DNA of 64,000 bases from Sipunculus nudus (GCA_026874595.1 CM049314.1:57770300-57834299), one strand, 5' to 3'. Counted from the stretch's first letter, positions 1-12,377 are shown. The notes: generated by a model from the letters alone, not told the origin. Numbers and translations: made by a program.

Positions 1-129
1 AGGCAAGCAGACCTTTAAGATATGCCTGCTAGCAAACGAGACATGAATTTAAGTGATGTTTTAAAAATCTTGCAATTGCATAAGAAATGTTTATGATTTC
101 AAAATTAAAAAACAGCAATAAAAATTAAG

Positions 130-421
130 AATTCATAAAAAAATCCAAATCGGAACCAAGTGGGAACAAAAGTCTATTCAGCTCTGGAGACCCGAAAGAT
201 GCACCTGCTATTATAAATATAAGTAGACCTCAGTGAAACTTTTTGAGAAATAGTGTCGCATATGAAATGTAAAAATTGTGTATAAAAATTTCATAAAAAA
301 AAACAAAAATCATTCAATTGTAACCAAAACCTCATCAGCCCTGGAGACCTACAAGATGCACCTGCTACTACAAATATAAGTAGATCTGAGTAAAACTTTT
401 CGAGATATCGCGTCGCATAAC
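130..421. repeat. Two diverged direct repeat units of about 130 bp
   Basis: Units at about 130-262 and 288-421 share the same succession of motifs: a run beginning TTCATAAAAAAA, then CTGGAGACC, AGATGCACCTGCTA, AAATATAAGTAGA and a GTCGCATA end. They differ at many bases, so the duplication is old. No coding potential is seen and I do not recognise the family. Confidence 0.7.
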
Positions 422-3195
422 AACTTAGCTGATCTTTATATCCCCCGCTCCGCTAAGGCGGGGAATAAATGGCAATTCAAGGAGTAAAAGCATTGATGTA
501 ATAATAAAAGAGGATCTAATGAACATTTTTTCATTATTGTCCTGCCTCAGCATATGGGAAATAAAGCTTTGTTTGTTCGATATGTATATGCAGAGGTTTG
601 TTATTCCCACCATTCCCCCTTTCCTTGCATATTAAATTAAAAAAGTATTTATACAAAGATCTAATGAAACATATTCTTGCCTTAGGAGTATTGGACATAA
701 AGTGATCAACCCTGTCTGTCCATCATCTCTGTTATCATTAAATATATATTAATTATGAACTTTTTTCCTATACCAACTGTTGAAATAACTTTCATAGGCT
801 GTTAAATGTGGATTTAAGCTATTGAAATGTGAAGTTTGAAAGCAACCTGTATATTCAGATGTTTAATATTGCAAATGTATACAATTTATAAATTTTACAT
901 CGAATTGATGTGATAAAAAAAAAATAATTGAAACTTCAAATATTATCTTCCAGCCTCAGCATAATTGGAATAAAGTGATCAGCTTTGTTTGTCTACTAGT
1001 CTATCTCTACATTTTTAAATATTCAGTAATTGAGGATGATTTTTTTTATCCTGTAAGCACATTTAAATTAATTTAAAAAAGTTAAAAAAAAATTAAGAAA
1101 AGATTAAATATCCTGTATGTATAAATTTTGTACCTCCCATCATTGCACCCCCAACCCATTCCCATTATTGCAACTGTAAACATTTGATAAAATAAATAAA
1201 TAAATATATTATTAAAATATATTATTAACATAAATCTAACTGAACAAAAGTGTAACCGGCTGAACTGTCAACATTAGGAAACAGATGGTCTGATAATGCA
1301 CAAAATATTATTTTCAAGAATTTCATACTCATCAATATAATCCAATCATATCAACCAACCATGGCCTATATTACCTCTTCCTCTCAGACTTTATTTCCAT
1401 TTGATATTATTTAAATTTCTACCTTCAAGATCAACTTCAGCTGAGCACATCGACACATGGGTCCCTTGTTTAAGGATGGCCTAAAGTGTTAGCCTGACTG
1501 TAAAAAAATAATAATTAAAAAAAGACAAGGAAACCAAGCCGGTACCTAAGATTCAATCAAAGCATAAAAGGCAATATCGATCTATCGTAAGCTCCAGCAA
1601 TCTTAAATCAAAAGAATAAAAGTACCGAATTTTCAGCAATTTTAAGGGGAAGCGGTAACTATAGGTATCTACAACTGATGATAAATGCATAAAACTGACA
1701 CATTTGACAGGATTGTAGCTATCTACTGAGACCAAATTTGTTATAATATCTTTTGTATTCATGAAGTTGTTCACTTAATGATTTTGAAAAGTCGATTCAG
1801 CTTAAAGTGTTGATTTTCATTTAGGGTTACTACAGTCAGTAGCGGATAACTATGACTAACCTACGACTTTTGACCAGTTATCATGCCAAAATATCATCTA
1901 TAGACATAGACTTTGAAAAAATCTACTTAAGTTTCGCCACCGATATGTGGGAAATTAGCGCTGGGCCCGTGAACTGATTTACGTGTTTCGTCAAGCAACG
2001 GTGAATGCGGTGAACAGGGTATAGACTTGTGATGTGGAAAAGTAAAAAAAAAAAAAAAAAAATCAAAGGGCTAACCTGGACAAAGATAGTGTGTCAATGG
2101 TATTAACTTTTGAAAATATCTTCCTACTCACGAATTTGCTGATTCGTTTGTAAACAGTCGTTGACTTATTAAATAATCAGTGCCAAAAGGTATTAGTTGA
2201 CTATTCTAAATACTCTTTAAATATTTGCTACAATTATACATCTGTTTTAATCCGATGATAAGTCCGTGTTGACAAATACAGCATCAGATAATCCACCTAT
2301 CTTATTTCACGCCATGAAGACCATTTTTTTGTTTACGGATTTCTTTGGCATTATAAGGCATAAGCCTTAAACACAGAACTTCTCCGCCTGACAGGGGAAA
2401 TGTGACGACTTTTAGATTGATTAACTTACATGTTATCATACAAGCTATCTAAGCTTCCTCTTCAGGTGGAAGATCTATTAGTCCTATGGTTGTCTATTTT
2501 CAAAGACGCTTTTTGAGGGCGAATATTTGAAACTCTCATATCAGAGGTTATTATGACCAACGGTTATAGCACGTGAACCCCTTTTAATATATTCTTGCTA
2601 TTTTCAATATGACCATGACAGTTACCTTCAGGGTTTAGAATGAATGACAATTACAATCAACATTATCCATTTTCTCCATATTTATCTTGATGTCAACGTA
2701 TGTTGTTACTTAACATAAGACGTAATTCTCATTTCTTCCATCAGAAGAGAGAAGCAAATATGACTGCTTAACGAAATGATTATGACGTAGTGGCCGGTAC
2801 CTGCCAGTAAAAAACTCGAGACAGGTTGACACAAAACAGATTAATTTCATCATGGCTACTCCAGCTTTTCACACACCTGCATACATGCCGCCCTCTGGAG
2901 GTAGCGTAAATATTCGGTAATACTGTAAATCATATATTGTTATCAAACATATAAAGCTATAACAAAAATAATAGTTGAAAATATTCTGCTCGGTTCGACT
3001 ATATTAATAAGGACATTTTTAAACCCTCTTACAAAATGCTCCCTAAATGAGTCTTAATGTTGACTTCCACAATCCCTATGGTCACTCTAAAATGCCGTGT
3101 GCATTATATTTCTACTAGCTAGAGTAAAATAAAATATCTATATCATTTGTCAGGTCAATATGGCATGGCCTTATTTTGTTTATATATATTTGCTC
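422..3195. other. Gene-poor, AT-rich stretch
   Basis: No protein-coding gene is recognised here. Three diverged short copies of a GCCTnAGnAT...AATAAAGTGATCA-like sequence lie at about 545-580, 678-745 and 952-1020, suggesting remains of an old repeat. A run of 19 A lies at 2044-2062. The short reading frames show no domain and look fortuitous. Confidence 0.6.
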
Positions 3196-3420
3196 ACAAT
3201 GAAAAAAATGAATTATTAAAGATAAAATATTCAGAATATTGTCTAATAATAAGTGTTTTTCAGAGATTGAAATGCAAAAATGTTAATTATTTCCGTATTT
3301 GTATAGATTTACATTCGTGTTTCAAGTTATAACATATAAAGCGGACAATATGTAATATGCAACGGTGGACATCAACTGAAAATGACTTTAATATAGAATA
3401 AGCTTCATTTTTCCGACACT

Positions 3421-4149
3421 TTACACGTCTGTCGTCTTCGCTGGCGTTTCGCAAATGGCTCCAGCATATTTTTCCTTGCATGGACGGTCATTCCAGGCCC
3501 ATTAAAAATCCCCCAAGTGTTGCAGACAATCTTCTTTCAATTCGTAATTGTCTGTTTGCCCTGGATACCAGTTTACATGGGAAAATGTTACACCAAACGT
3601 TCTCCAGATCTAGTTTCCTTCCTTTTTCGTGTCAGTCCCTCCGGTCCAATATCCCCAGTGTCTAATGTTGAATAATACTGTATATGGGTAAACTATAATA
3701 TTGCTTTAAAGTATAATAGTCCATTCGTTTATTTGAAGTAAATTTAAATAGTAACGCCTGGTTAGCATTCAAAAGCTTTCATAAAGCTTAACTAAATATC
3801 ATGTATGTATAACGTATGTACTTGAACACATTTCAATTTAAAAAATGAATAAAATCGTGTTAATTAGACGTTTACACTCCGTTATTTAAGAAAATGAATA
3901 TTAATGGAAAAATCAAAACGGGATTCACCTGGCTTCTGAAGCTTTGGGTTGTGAATTATGGTCTCATAGAGAAGATCATTTTCACTCTTTGTTTCTATGT
4001 TGACTAAATATCCATTCCCTTTGTTACACATTATTTTGGCGGAGTCCCACGTTTTCCATAATCGGATGAATATGTAACAGGACGCCTTATTCAGATTTTG
4101 CATGTTGTTCCTCGATGCAAGTAGGAATATCCAGCGGGACACTCATTAT
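3421..4149 (-). pseudogene. C-type lectin domain gene fragment, two exons, broken (left copy)
   Basis: On the minus strand an exon at about 4149-3929 encodes the first half of a C-type lectin domain: CPAGYSYL, then SCYIF, then W-x2-A-x3-C followed by GYLVNIETKSEND. It ends at a GT donor just after the codons for QKP. A second exon at about 3661-3421 follows an AG acceptor and encodes the second half: YWTGGTD, VNWYPGQTDN, EDCLQHL, WNDRPC and GAICE, then a stop. Together these give the long-form fold with its disulphide cysteines and WND signature. The sugar-site motif reads QTD where galactose-type lectins usually have QPD. Lesions are a frameshift with TGA after CPAGYSYLHRGTTCKI in exon one, TAG inside EGN-IW, and TAA before WAWND. 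The upstream signal-peptide exon is absent; the BRCT pseudogene begins where it would lie. Confidence 0.8.
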
Positions 4150-4157
4150 CTATTTAG

Positions 4158-4666
4158 GTGCAAACAACTAGAGTTGAAGTTATACCCTGTTATGCATTGT
4201 GCCTTTCATTACAATGCCATACAAAAAATCGTTCAATGTTAACGGATTTCATGTTATATGATTATATGACTAGATTTTTAAACATATACCATAAACCACC
4301 TCAACAAGAAAAAGGAAAGACTGCTTCAGATGGACTACGAACAAGTCTTGTTCATCCAATTGACAGAGATTATCCAGGTTCAATGTTCCCTCGAATACCT
4401 CTTCAAATTACAGTTTTCTGTTTGCTTCATGGCCTGGCAAGATCAGTCGAGAAGATGGTTAATCTTGTCATTCAAGATATACTGTCTGAAGCCAACAAGT
4501 TAACCCAAGCAGGACAGCATGGCAACAGTTTCAAAGATGATGCTATCATTAATTTACAAGTTAATATCAACAAAAGAGGGGTCAAGCAAGGAAATTTTAA
4601 GATACTATTTGACAGAAAAGGTAACGCTGAGCCTGTGAAACTCAATAAAGATGATGCATTTGTAAT
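4158..4666 (+). pseudogene. 5' fragment of the IQ/BRCT-region gene (left copy)
   Basis: This is the same coding stretch as the beginning of the pseudogene at 7840, encoding residues that include DGLRTSLVHPIDRDYPG and a helical run around LARSVEKMVNLVIQDILSEA. It stops abruptly at 4666 where sequence from inside an LTR takes over, adding a spurious tail to the open frame that ends at 4736. IQ-like and BRCT parts are missing from this copy. It is non-functional and best read as the product of a deletion between the gene body and the neighbouring retrotransposon. Confidence 0.7.
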
Positions 4667-4670
4667 GTGG

Positions 4671-6876
4671 TCAAGACCAAGAGCTGTGTTTTTTTTCTTA
4701 TTAATTTTTCTGGTATGGTCAACTAAAGACTTTTAAATGCACACCAAACCATGGTATGAACTGTGCCTCACTCAGAAGGCTGATATCTTGCATTAAAAGA
4801 CTGTTTCCAGTGTTTAGAGGTTTTGTGGAGACTGAGGGGTACCGGCAGTGCACGAAAACCACCTAGAAGTACCGAGAATGGTGGACTTCAGACTGTGACT
4901 CTATGAGACTTCTTAAATGAAAGGTGAGCCATTGTACAGTTATTCTTGGTACCCAAAAGCAGAACTGACTTTATGGTAGCTCCTGTATATACATATATGA
5001 AACAGTACTATCATTATTATCTGCTGAATTACTGTTATACTTGATATAGAAATCCTAAGATAACTAGGAGGAGACACATTATTCCATTTGGCACCCAATG
5101 TAATGACCATTCTCTAATACCATTACCTCTATCGAAATACTGGCTCTGTTTCCCCTAAATGTTGGAGTTATCTTTTTTTTCTTTGAGCTGAAATGGTCCT
5201 ACGTTATTTTACAGAAGGAGCCTTATGGTATCTGGTATACCTCCACTGATGGGTTGCTTCCTGGAGAAGTTTCACTGGACTCCCTATCTGCTTCTTGTGA
5301 CAAACTGTTGTTACCCGGATTTCTAAGGATTGATATTATTCATCTCGTATTTATTTTATAAAGTATAGTGTCTAAGCTGTGCTATACTTGCCAACTTATT
5401 TCTCAGTGAACTGCTAATACTTGATATATCCCTTGATGTCATATTGCACTTATATTCATTTATATTCATTAAAGTTATTGTACATCTTTCAGTTGTATGA
5501 TATTCATTTGTATGTGCGAACGTTTTCTTATTATTAAAAGAACCTGGGGCAAGGTGCTTAAGATCAGGGGATCTTAGGGTGTAAACCTTGACAAGTGGCG
5601 AGCGTGCCAGGATCCTTTTTTGGCTGTTTTAAGCAGGAAAAGAAGGAAAATCCGTAATGTTAATGATGTAAATGATTCGCACAATTCCATACAAATGAAT
5701 TAAGGTTTGATCTTTAGTATTTTCTTGGGAATTGCTGAGTCCCTACTGTGATCAGTGTCATGTTGTGTCAGAGATTTTTCTTGTGAGAGGAGCCAACTCA
5801 TGGTCAGGTGTTGTTAACCTGTAGTTTACAGCTACGGCTGGGATCAGTTTGTGAATGCTACGGCAGCAAACTGTAATCTTCTATGTCTTATCTAGCAGGG
5901 CATTTTTGATGTTGAGACTGCGGTCTAGAAAGCACCCAATTGATTTCATTCTGTATTTTTGGCTTTGTTGCCAAATTGTGGATGCTACGGCATCATTGTG
6001 CTAAGGCATAATTAAGGTCGGTGCTTTCATTATGTATCAGAGATATTTTTGCCACGTCGTTGATGCTGCGGCATTCTTGTGCTAAGGCACAATTCTAGTT
6101 GATGTTACGGCGTCCTAGTGTTAAGGCACGTGTTTTGGTTTATACGTTGGTATAACCATATTGCTTAGTCTGTAGTCTTGTATCTTGTACATTTTGCAGA
6201 TAGGTATGGAGGAGTTAAAAGAAATCTGTGCCCTCGGGGAGAAAATGGGATTTAAAGGGGAAGATCTCAGGCAATTTGTAGATAGAGAGGTCAAGAGAAT
6301 TGAAGATAAAAGTGAAAAAGATAGGGCTAGAAAAGAAAGGGCTCGTGAACGTGAAGAGAAAGCACGAGAACGAGAGCAAGCCCATGAACTTGAGGTATTA
6401 AAGTTGAAATCTCAGTTTCCTGTTGAAACTCCCCCAGAGAGAGGAGTGGGATCTAGTTTTGTTGGGGTTTCTTCCTTAAAAATGCCATCCTTTGATGAAG
6501 CTTATGATAGCCTTGATGCTTACTTAGAGCGATTTGAAAGATTCGCGCTTGGCCAGAAATGGCCTACATATGATTGGGCAATTCGCCTTAGTACTTTACT
6601 GAAAGGCAAGTCACTAGAAATATATTCTAGACTTCCCTCTGATGAAGCTCTTGACTATGAAAAACTCAAACTTGCTTTATTCAGACATTATCATATGACC
6701 GAAGAAGGGTACCGGACTAAATTCCGTACTAGTCGTCCAGGGAAATCGGAAGCCCCAAGTCAATTTGCAGCTCGCATCAGTGGGTACTTACATAACTGGG
6801 TCAAGATGGCGTGTATAGATAGGACTTATAAGGGTTTGGTAGATCTCCTCCTTCGGGAGCAGTTTATGAACTCTTG
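4671..6876 (+). mobile_element. Truncated Gmr1-like Ty3/gypsy fragment (partial LTR, leader, partial gag)
   Basis: All 2206 bases align without a gap to 11435-13640 of the complete element (offset 6764). I saw one difference, GGCACC against GGGACC near 5090. It contains the 3' two thirds of an LTR (to 5593), the primer binding site region, the leader repeats and the start of gag. It lacks the 5' part of the LTR and everything after mid-gag. At LTR positions where the two LTRs of the full element differ, it matches the 5' LTR. There is no target site duplication; it joins lectin/BRCT sequence at both ends, so it did not arrive by transposition. Confidence 0.9.
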
Positions 6877-6877
6877 A
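6206..6877 (+). pseudogene. gag: Truncated gag of the retrotransposon fragment
   Basis: An open frame begins at the ATG at 6206 (MEELKEIC) with the charged coiled-coil stretch rich in RARERE. It continues through the retrotransposon capsid-like region (MPSFDEAYDSLDAYLERFE, then GKSLEIYSRLP). It is identical to the first 223 or so codons of the gag at 12970, then hits a chance TGA one codon past the rearrangement breakpoint. The rest of capsid and the zinc knuckle are missing, so it would give at most a truncated structural protein. Confidence 0.85.
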
Positions 6878-8348
6878 ACAATGAAAAAAATGAATTATTA
6901 AAGATAAAATATTCAGAATATTGTCTAATAATAAGTGTTTTTCAGAGATTGAAATGCAAAAATGTTAATTATTTCCGTATTTGTATAGATTTACATTCGT
7001 GTTTCAAGTTATAACATATAAAGCGGACAATATGTAATATGCAACGGTGGACATCAACTGAAAATGACTTTAATATAGAATAAGCTTCATTTTTCCGACA
7101 CTTTACACGTCTGTCGTCTTCGCTGGCGTTTCGCAAATGGCTCCAGCATATTTTTCCTTGCATGGACGGTCATTCCAGGCCCATTAAAAATCCCCCAAGT
7201 GTTGCAGACAATCTTCTTTCAATTCGTAATTGTCTGTTTGCCCTGGATACCAGTTTACATGGGAAAATGTTACACCAAACGTTCTCCAGATCTAGTTTCC
7301 TTCCTTTTTCGTGTCAGTCCCTCCGGTCCAATATCCCCAGTGTCTAATGTTGAATAATACTGTATATGGGTAAACTATAATATTGCTTTAAAGTATAATA
7401 GTCCATTCGTTTATTTGAAGTAAATTTAAATAGTAACGCCTGGTTAGCATTCAAAAGCTTTCATAAAGCTTAACTAAATATCATGTATGTATAACGTATG
7501 TACTTGAACACATTTCAATTTAAAAAATGAATAAAATCGTGTTAATTAGACGTTTACACTCCGTTATTTAAGAAAATGAATATTAATGGAAAAATCAAAA
7601 CGGGATTCACCTGGCTTCTGAAGCTTTGGGTTGTGAATTATGGTCTCATAGAGAAGATCATTTTCACTCTTTGTTTCTATGTTGACTAAATATCCATTCC
7701 CTTTGTTACACATTATTTTGGCGGAGTCCCACGTTTTCCATAATCGGATGAATATGTAACAGGACGCCTTATTCAGATTTTGCATGTTGTTCCTCGATGC
7801 AAGTAGGAATATCCAGCGGGACACTCATTATCTATTTAGGTGCAAACAACTAGAGTTGAAGTTATACCCTGTTATGCATTGTGCCTTTCATTACAATGCC
7901 ATACAAAAAATCGTTCAATGTTAACGGATTTCATGTTATATGATTATATGACTAGATTTTTAAACATATACCATAAACCACCTCAACAAGAAAAAGGAAA
8001 GACTGCTTCAGATGGACTACGAACAAGTCTTGTTCATCCAATTGACAGAGATTATCCAGGTTCAATGTTCCCTCGAATACCTCTTCAAATTACAGTTTTC
8101 TGTTTGCTTCATGGCCTGGCAAGATCAGTCGAGAAGATGGTTAATCTTGTCATTCAAGATATACTGTCTGAAGCCAACAAGTTAACCCAAGCAGGACAGC
8201 ATGGCAACAGTTTCAAAGATGATGCTATCATTAATTTACAAGTTAATATCAACAAAAGAGGGGTCAAGCAAGGAAATTTTAAGATACTATTTGACAGAAA
8301 AGGTAACGCTGAGCCTGTGAAACTCAATAAAGATGATGCATTTGTAAT
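6878..8348. repeat. Right copy of the duplicated lectin/BRCT segment
   Basis: This is the partner of 3196-4666. Its left edge is a rearrangement junction: retrotransposon gag up to 6876, one extra A, then ACAATG, which in the left copy is preceded by unrelated sequence. Its right edge runs without a break into the remainder of the BRCT pseudogene, so this copy keeps the ancestral order. Confidence 0.9.
7103..7831 (-). pseudogene. C-type lectin domain gene fragment, two exons, broken (right copy)
   Basis: This matches the left copy at offset 3682, including the exon-one frameshift and both stop codons in exon two. The exons are about 7831-7611 and 7343-7103 on the minus strand, with a 267-bp intron bounded by GT and AG. 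Because both copies carry the same lesions, the gene was already dead before the segment was duplicated. The BRCT pseudogene starts within about 10 bases of its 5' exon but on the opposite strand, suggesting that sequence replaced the upstream exons. Confidence 0.8.
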
Positions 8349-9932
8349 CATTTATCCATCACCAGGACTAAATTTTTCTTATGTTTTAAACAAAGTCTGT
8401 ACAGATAGGAAAATAAAGTACTCACTAGGGCATCATGTACAAAGTTAAATCTGCGAATGGAATATCCTGAAAAAGAGCTTGTTAATTTGATTTGGTTGAA
8501 TTTCTTCAAGATGATTGAAATTCTAAACAAGGACCCTGAGCCACAGCTGCTACCAGGGAAAATGGAAGGATCACTCAGAGCTGACGACTATCAATGGGGG
8601 TATACTCGGGATGACTGTCAAAATTACTTGCATCATGCTGAGCTTTTTTATCAACTATTCTGGTTGAAATATGGTAGTAAAAATTTGACACCTTACATGA
8701 TTAATTAATTGACCATGCACCCACACTGATGAGATCTTCGCCATTTCCAATCAGTAGATTTCAGTCAGAAGGAGGGGAACATGCGAATTATGACCACAAT
8801 AGGTTTTATTACCAACATACAACTCGGCATGGTGGTCGATTCAAAGTGGACCCAATTTTGGCCGTTTTCAGAAACATGTGGAAACGTTTGTGCTATACCG
8901 TGTATGAACAAAAAGATGACTGTGAAACAGCCCTGGAGATTTTCAGGTCCTTTGCCTTATTCAAAGAAGAGCATGTTGCAGCTGCTGTGCTTCAAAAGAA
9001 CATCAGAAGATTTCTGGTTCTGCAGAAGTTGAAGAAACTGGGATTCATTTGCCATTGATAACAGAAGCACAGGCAATTGTGAGCAAGTGTGCAGTTTCTG
9101 TCATGTGTGACTGGATTTCAAAATTAAGCATCACTTATTATGGACCCAAACTACCATTTGAAGGAGAAATATTTGTCTTTTTTGGACAAATTCCACAATT
9201 TGGTAAAAAGTATGTGAAGTCAGAATTTATCAGTCTCATTAAACAGTAAGGAGGAAGAGTAACTGACAAATTACCAGGCTCAGGCAAAGCTGAAACAAAA
9301 AAGAAGTTTATTGTTCTTGCAGACAAAATTACTGCTTTTAAAGGAAAAGTACCTAGTGTCATCAGGCAGGCAGCAAGGAAAAACATCAAGGTGCTTATAT
9401 TTTCATATGTGATGGACAAGATTTAGAGTGCGACAAGTATTGATTCCAAACACTATGAAATAAACTTGCCAAGCCACCTTCGAGCTCTTCCAGGGATACA
9501 AGTCCGCAGACAGCACTTTAACACAAGAAAATCATTGTTATCCACTGTTAAAGCAGCCAGAAGAAAAAAAAACAAACATGATAATCTTGAGGCTCAGGTT
9601 ACAAAGAAGCTTTGTAGGGGTGTCCCAAAACATGCAACACTTTATTATGTACACAAAAAAGAGGAGAACTGTGCAAGAAAAACAAAATGAGTTTCAAGAA
9701 GTCAACAAATTTGTTTGTTAATTTGTTTGATGAATACAGACAGCTCACAAAGGAACAAAAAGTCCAGAATTACTTGGAATGGGAAGAAACTAAAGAAAGA
9801 ATCCAAATGCAACATGAACGTTTAAAAGCTAAACTTCAGGCGGTTAAGAATTACAATAGGACAGACAATTATGCAGAGCCAAGAAAAACAGGAATCTTCA
9901 ATTTTACAGCAGTCCATCATGAGAGTCAGTAA
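7840..9932 (+). pseudogene. Broken gene with IQ-like and BRCT regions
   Basis: A coding trail runs through several frames. An N-terminal region at 7840-8448 has no recognised domain. A middle part at 8457-8708 includes QWGYTRDDCQNYLHHAELFY. A frame-shifted part at 8729-9058 has RFQSEGGEHANYDHNR and FYYQHTTRHGG, and ends in an IQ-like helix (VLQKNIRRFLVLQ). Then 9028-9465 reads as a BRCT domain: LPFEGEIFVFFGQ, GGRVTDKLPG, KKFIVLADK and KVLIFSYVMD. A basic, coiled-coil-like C-terminus follows to 9932. Stops at 9247 and 9424 and at least three frameshifts disable it. No introns are evident, so a processed copy or transposon-borne gene is possible, but I see no poly(A) tail or flanking repeats and cannot name the parent. 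BRCT domains usually bind phosphopeptides in DNA-damage proteins; the function of this protein is unknown. Confidence 0.65.
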
Positions 9933-11026
9933 AAAATTAGAAGTACCTAAAAATTAATAATTTACTATGTTCAAAAGCAGCAATCTTGTTATTTCTACTG
10001 CATACAAAAACAATACTGACCAACATATGATTGCCTATTTTTAGCCTGTTTATTTCTTATTAAATATGAACAATCTGTAAATATCTGTTTCATGAAAATT
10101 GAAACACTTCTTAAAATAAGATCATCTTCTACATTACATGGGCAAAATACAGGGATACCTGTATGCAGGCATTGTTGGCTGTTTTAAAGCCAATGCATCG
10201 AAAGGTTACATCAATCATTGTATACATATTTTAGTTCAAACTTTAGGCTTTAAAAGAACCTTCATCAGAGCAGTTTTGGCTGAAATAAATGTTTCTGTTA
10301 AAGACAGTTTGATGGTATGGTGTATGGTTGCTAATTAATTTGCAGATTCAGATTCTTGAGCAATATTGTTATAACTAAGTGCATTAATATAAAGTAGGAT
10401 TAGCTATGTCAGTGGAAGCTAAATTACAAGACATAATGTAGCTTCATGTATATGATATAGACATTTTTGCTTGGATGGTAGCGGGGGGGGGGGGGGGTAA
10501 TATTATCAACATAGAAAAAGGACTTAGACTGAACATGAATCATACCTGCAATATTGTGGTTTTTAACCAGACATAATATGCATGGGAATAGTACACGTGC
10601 TCCAAAACACGATCCATGCAGATACTGTTTGTATTGGAATCCCCCCCCCCCACATCCCCATTCTCAAACCAAGCATGATGTATGAGCTCTAATAATTTAC
10701 TTATGTTGATACCAGTGATTTCTGTGTAGTTAGCATGCAGTTGTAGTAGCTAGTGGCATGTTGTAATGGTTGTTATCCCCAGTTATAACCTATTACTGCG
10801 TGTATAACAGTTGGTAAAACGTAATGATATTTGTAATTCACTGTGATAATGCACCAGAATATTGAATAATATGCAAAGAAATTGTTTGTGTGGTTTATGT
10901 GTGTACAAGCTTTCTGTACATGGTCATTTTTTGCAATGTTCCTCCTAAAATAAGGCCATTATTATCCTATTACAATTCTAGCATATTGGAAGCGTATATA
11001 TCTAGATGCAGGCCATGTGGGGAAAC
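9933..11026. other. Non-coding stretch with G and C homopolymer runs
   Basis: No gene is recognised. The notable features are a run of 15 G at 10483-10497 and a run of 11 C at 10641-10651, about 145 bases apart. Confidence 0.6.
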
Positions 11027-11031
11027 ATCAG
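11027..11031. repeat. Target site duplication, left (ATCAG)
   Basis: ATCAG directly precedes the TG of the 5' LTR and is repeated directly after the CA of the 3' LTR at 19021-19025. Five bases is a usual size for Ty3/gypsy integration. Confidence 0.9.
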
Positions 11032-12357
11032 TGTCACACAGATCCCCTAAATATATGATTTTGTATGTATATATAATAGTCATCCATTTATTTTATGTGT
11101 GACAATGTACAGTGGGAGACACAGCCAGTTGTTTTGGGTCCCATGTAGTTGTTTTGTACCCACTATGACCACACTGGTGACAATGACCTGTGTCCAGTGA
11201 GGTGTAACAAAACCCCTAGGTAGTCCTTGTGTCCAAGGCCTATAACAATACCCCTGAAACAAGAATAGGGCGGCCATAATTTCACTGGTTCTGCTCAAGT
11301 TTGCTAAGAATTGTTGTCAAGGCTCTTTTAAACAAGAATAAGGCAGTTGGCCAGCAGCTCTGTTAGAGGAAACATGAACCTCTCTCTACTTGAACTTTAA
11401 GAGGCCTGAGGGCTACTCAACATGCTACACTGAATCAAGACCAAGAGCTGTGTTTTTTTTCTTATTAATTTTTCTGGTATGGTCAACTAAAGACTTTTAA
11501 ATGCACACCAAACCATGGTATGAACTGTGCCTCACTCAGAAGGCTGATATCTTGCATTAAAAGACTGTTTCCAGTGTTTAGAGGTTTTGTGGAGACTGAG
11601 GGGTACCGGCAGTGCACGAAAACCACCTAGAAGTACCGAGAATGGTGGACTTCAGACTGTGACTCTATGAGACTTCTTAAATGAAAGGTGAGCCATTGTA
11701 CAGTTATTCTTGGTACCCAAAAGCAGAACTGACTTTATGGTAGCTCCTGTATATACATATATGAAACAGTACTATCATTATTATCTGCTGAATTACTGTT
11801 ATACTTGATATAGAAATCCTAAGATAACTAGGAGGAGACACATTATTCCATTTGGGACCCAATGTAATGACCATTCTCTAATACCATTACCTCTATCGAA
11901 ATACTGGCTCTGTTTCCCCTAAATGTTGGAGTTATCTTTTTTTTCTTTGAGCTGAAATGGTCCTACGTTATTTTACAGAAGGAGCCTTATGGTATCTGGT
12001 ATACCTCCACTGATGGGTTGCTTCCTGGAGAAGTTTCACTGGACTCCCTATCTGCTTCTTGTGACAAACTGTTGTTACCCGGATTTCTAAGGATTGATAT
12101 TATTCATCTCGTATTTATTTTATAAAGTATAGTGTCTAAGCTGTGCTATACTTGCCAACTTATTTCTCAGTGAACTGCTAATACTTGATATATCCCTTGA
12201 TGTCATATTGCACTTATATTCATTTATATTCATTAAAGTTATTGTACATCTTTCAGTTGTATGATATTCATTTGTATGTGCGAACGTTTTCTTATTATTA
12301 AAAGAACCTGGGGCAAGGTGCTTAAGATCAGGGGATCTTAGGGTGTAAACCTTGACA
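11032..12357 (+). repeat. 5' LTR
   Basis: It begins TGTCACACAG and ends AAACCTTGACA, with TG...CA termini. It matches 17696-19020 throughout. Differences include ATATATGAT/ATATATAAT near the start, CAGTT/CACTT, TACCC/TACTC, GACTGTG/GACTTTG and AAATGTT/AAACGTT. Its 3' two thirds recur in the fragment at 4671. Confidence 0.95.
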
Positions 12358-12359
12358 AG

Positions 12360-12377
12360 TGGCGAGCGTGCCAGGAT
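12360..12377 (+). other. Primer binding site
   Basis: TGGCGAGCGTGCC begins two bases after the 5' LTR, the usual place and TGG start for a site pairing with the CCA end of a tRNA that primes minus-strand synthesis. I did not identify which tRNA. Confidence 0.7.

Larger units (their letters stand above)
3196..4666. repeat. Left copy of a duplicated lectin/BRCT segment
   Basis: This 1471-bp stretch is repeated at 6878-8348 at an offset of exactly 3682, with no difference seen by eye. It carries the lectin pseudogene on the minus strand and the 5' part of the BRCT pseudogene on the plus strand. At its right end it switches, through the 4-base filler GTGG at 4667-4670, into the middle of an LTR. 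In the other copy the BRCT reading continues instead. It is read as the left half of a tandem duplication that later lost about 3.1 kb. Confidence 0.9.

Noticed and set aside
2852-2916. Possible first coding exon (ATG in CATCATGGCTACTCC, open to a GT donor near 2917)
   Set aside because: Only about 22 codons, no recognisable domain and no convincing downstream exon with a matching acceptor.
3480-3665. Plus-strand open frame (and its twin at 7162-7347)
   Set aside because: It is the antisense shadow of the second C-type lectin exon.
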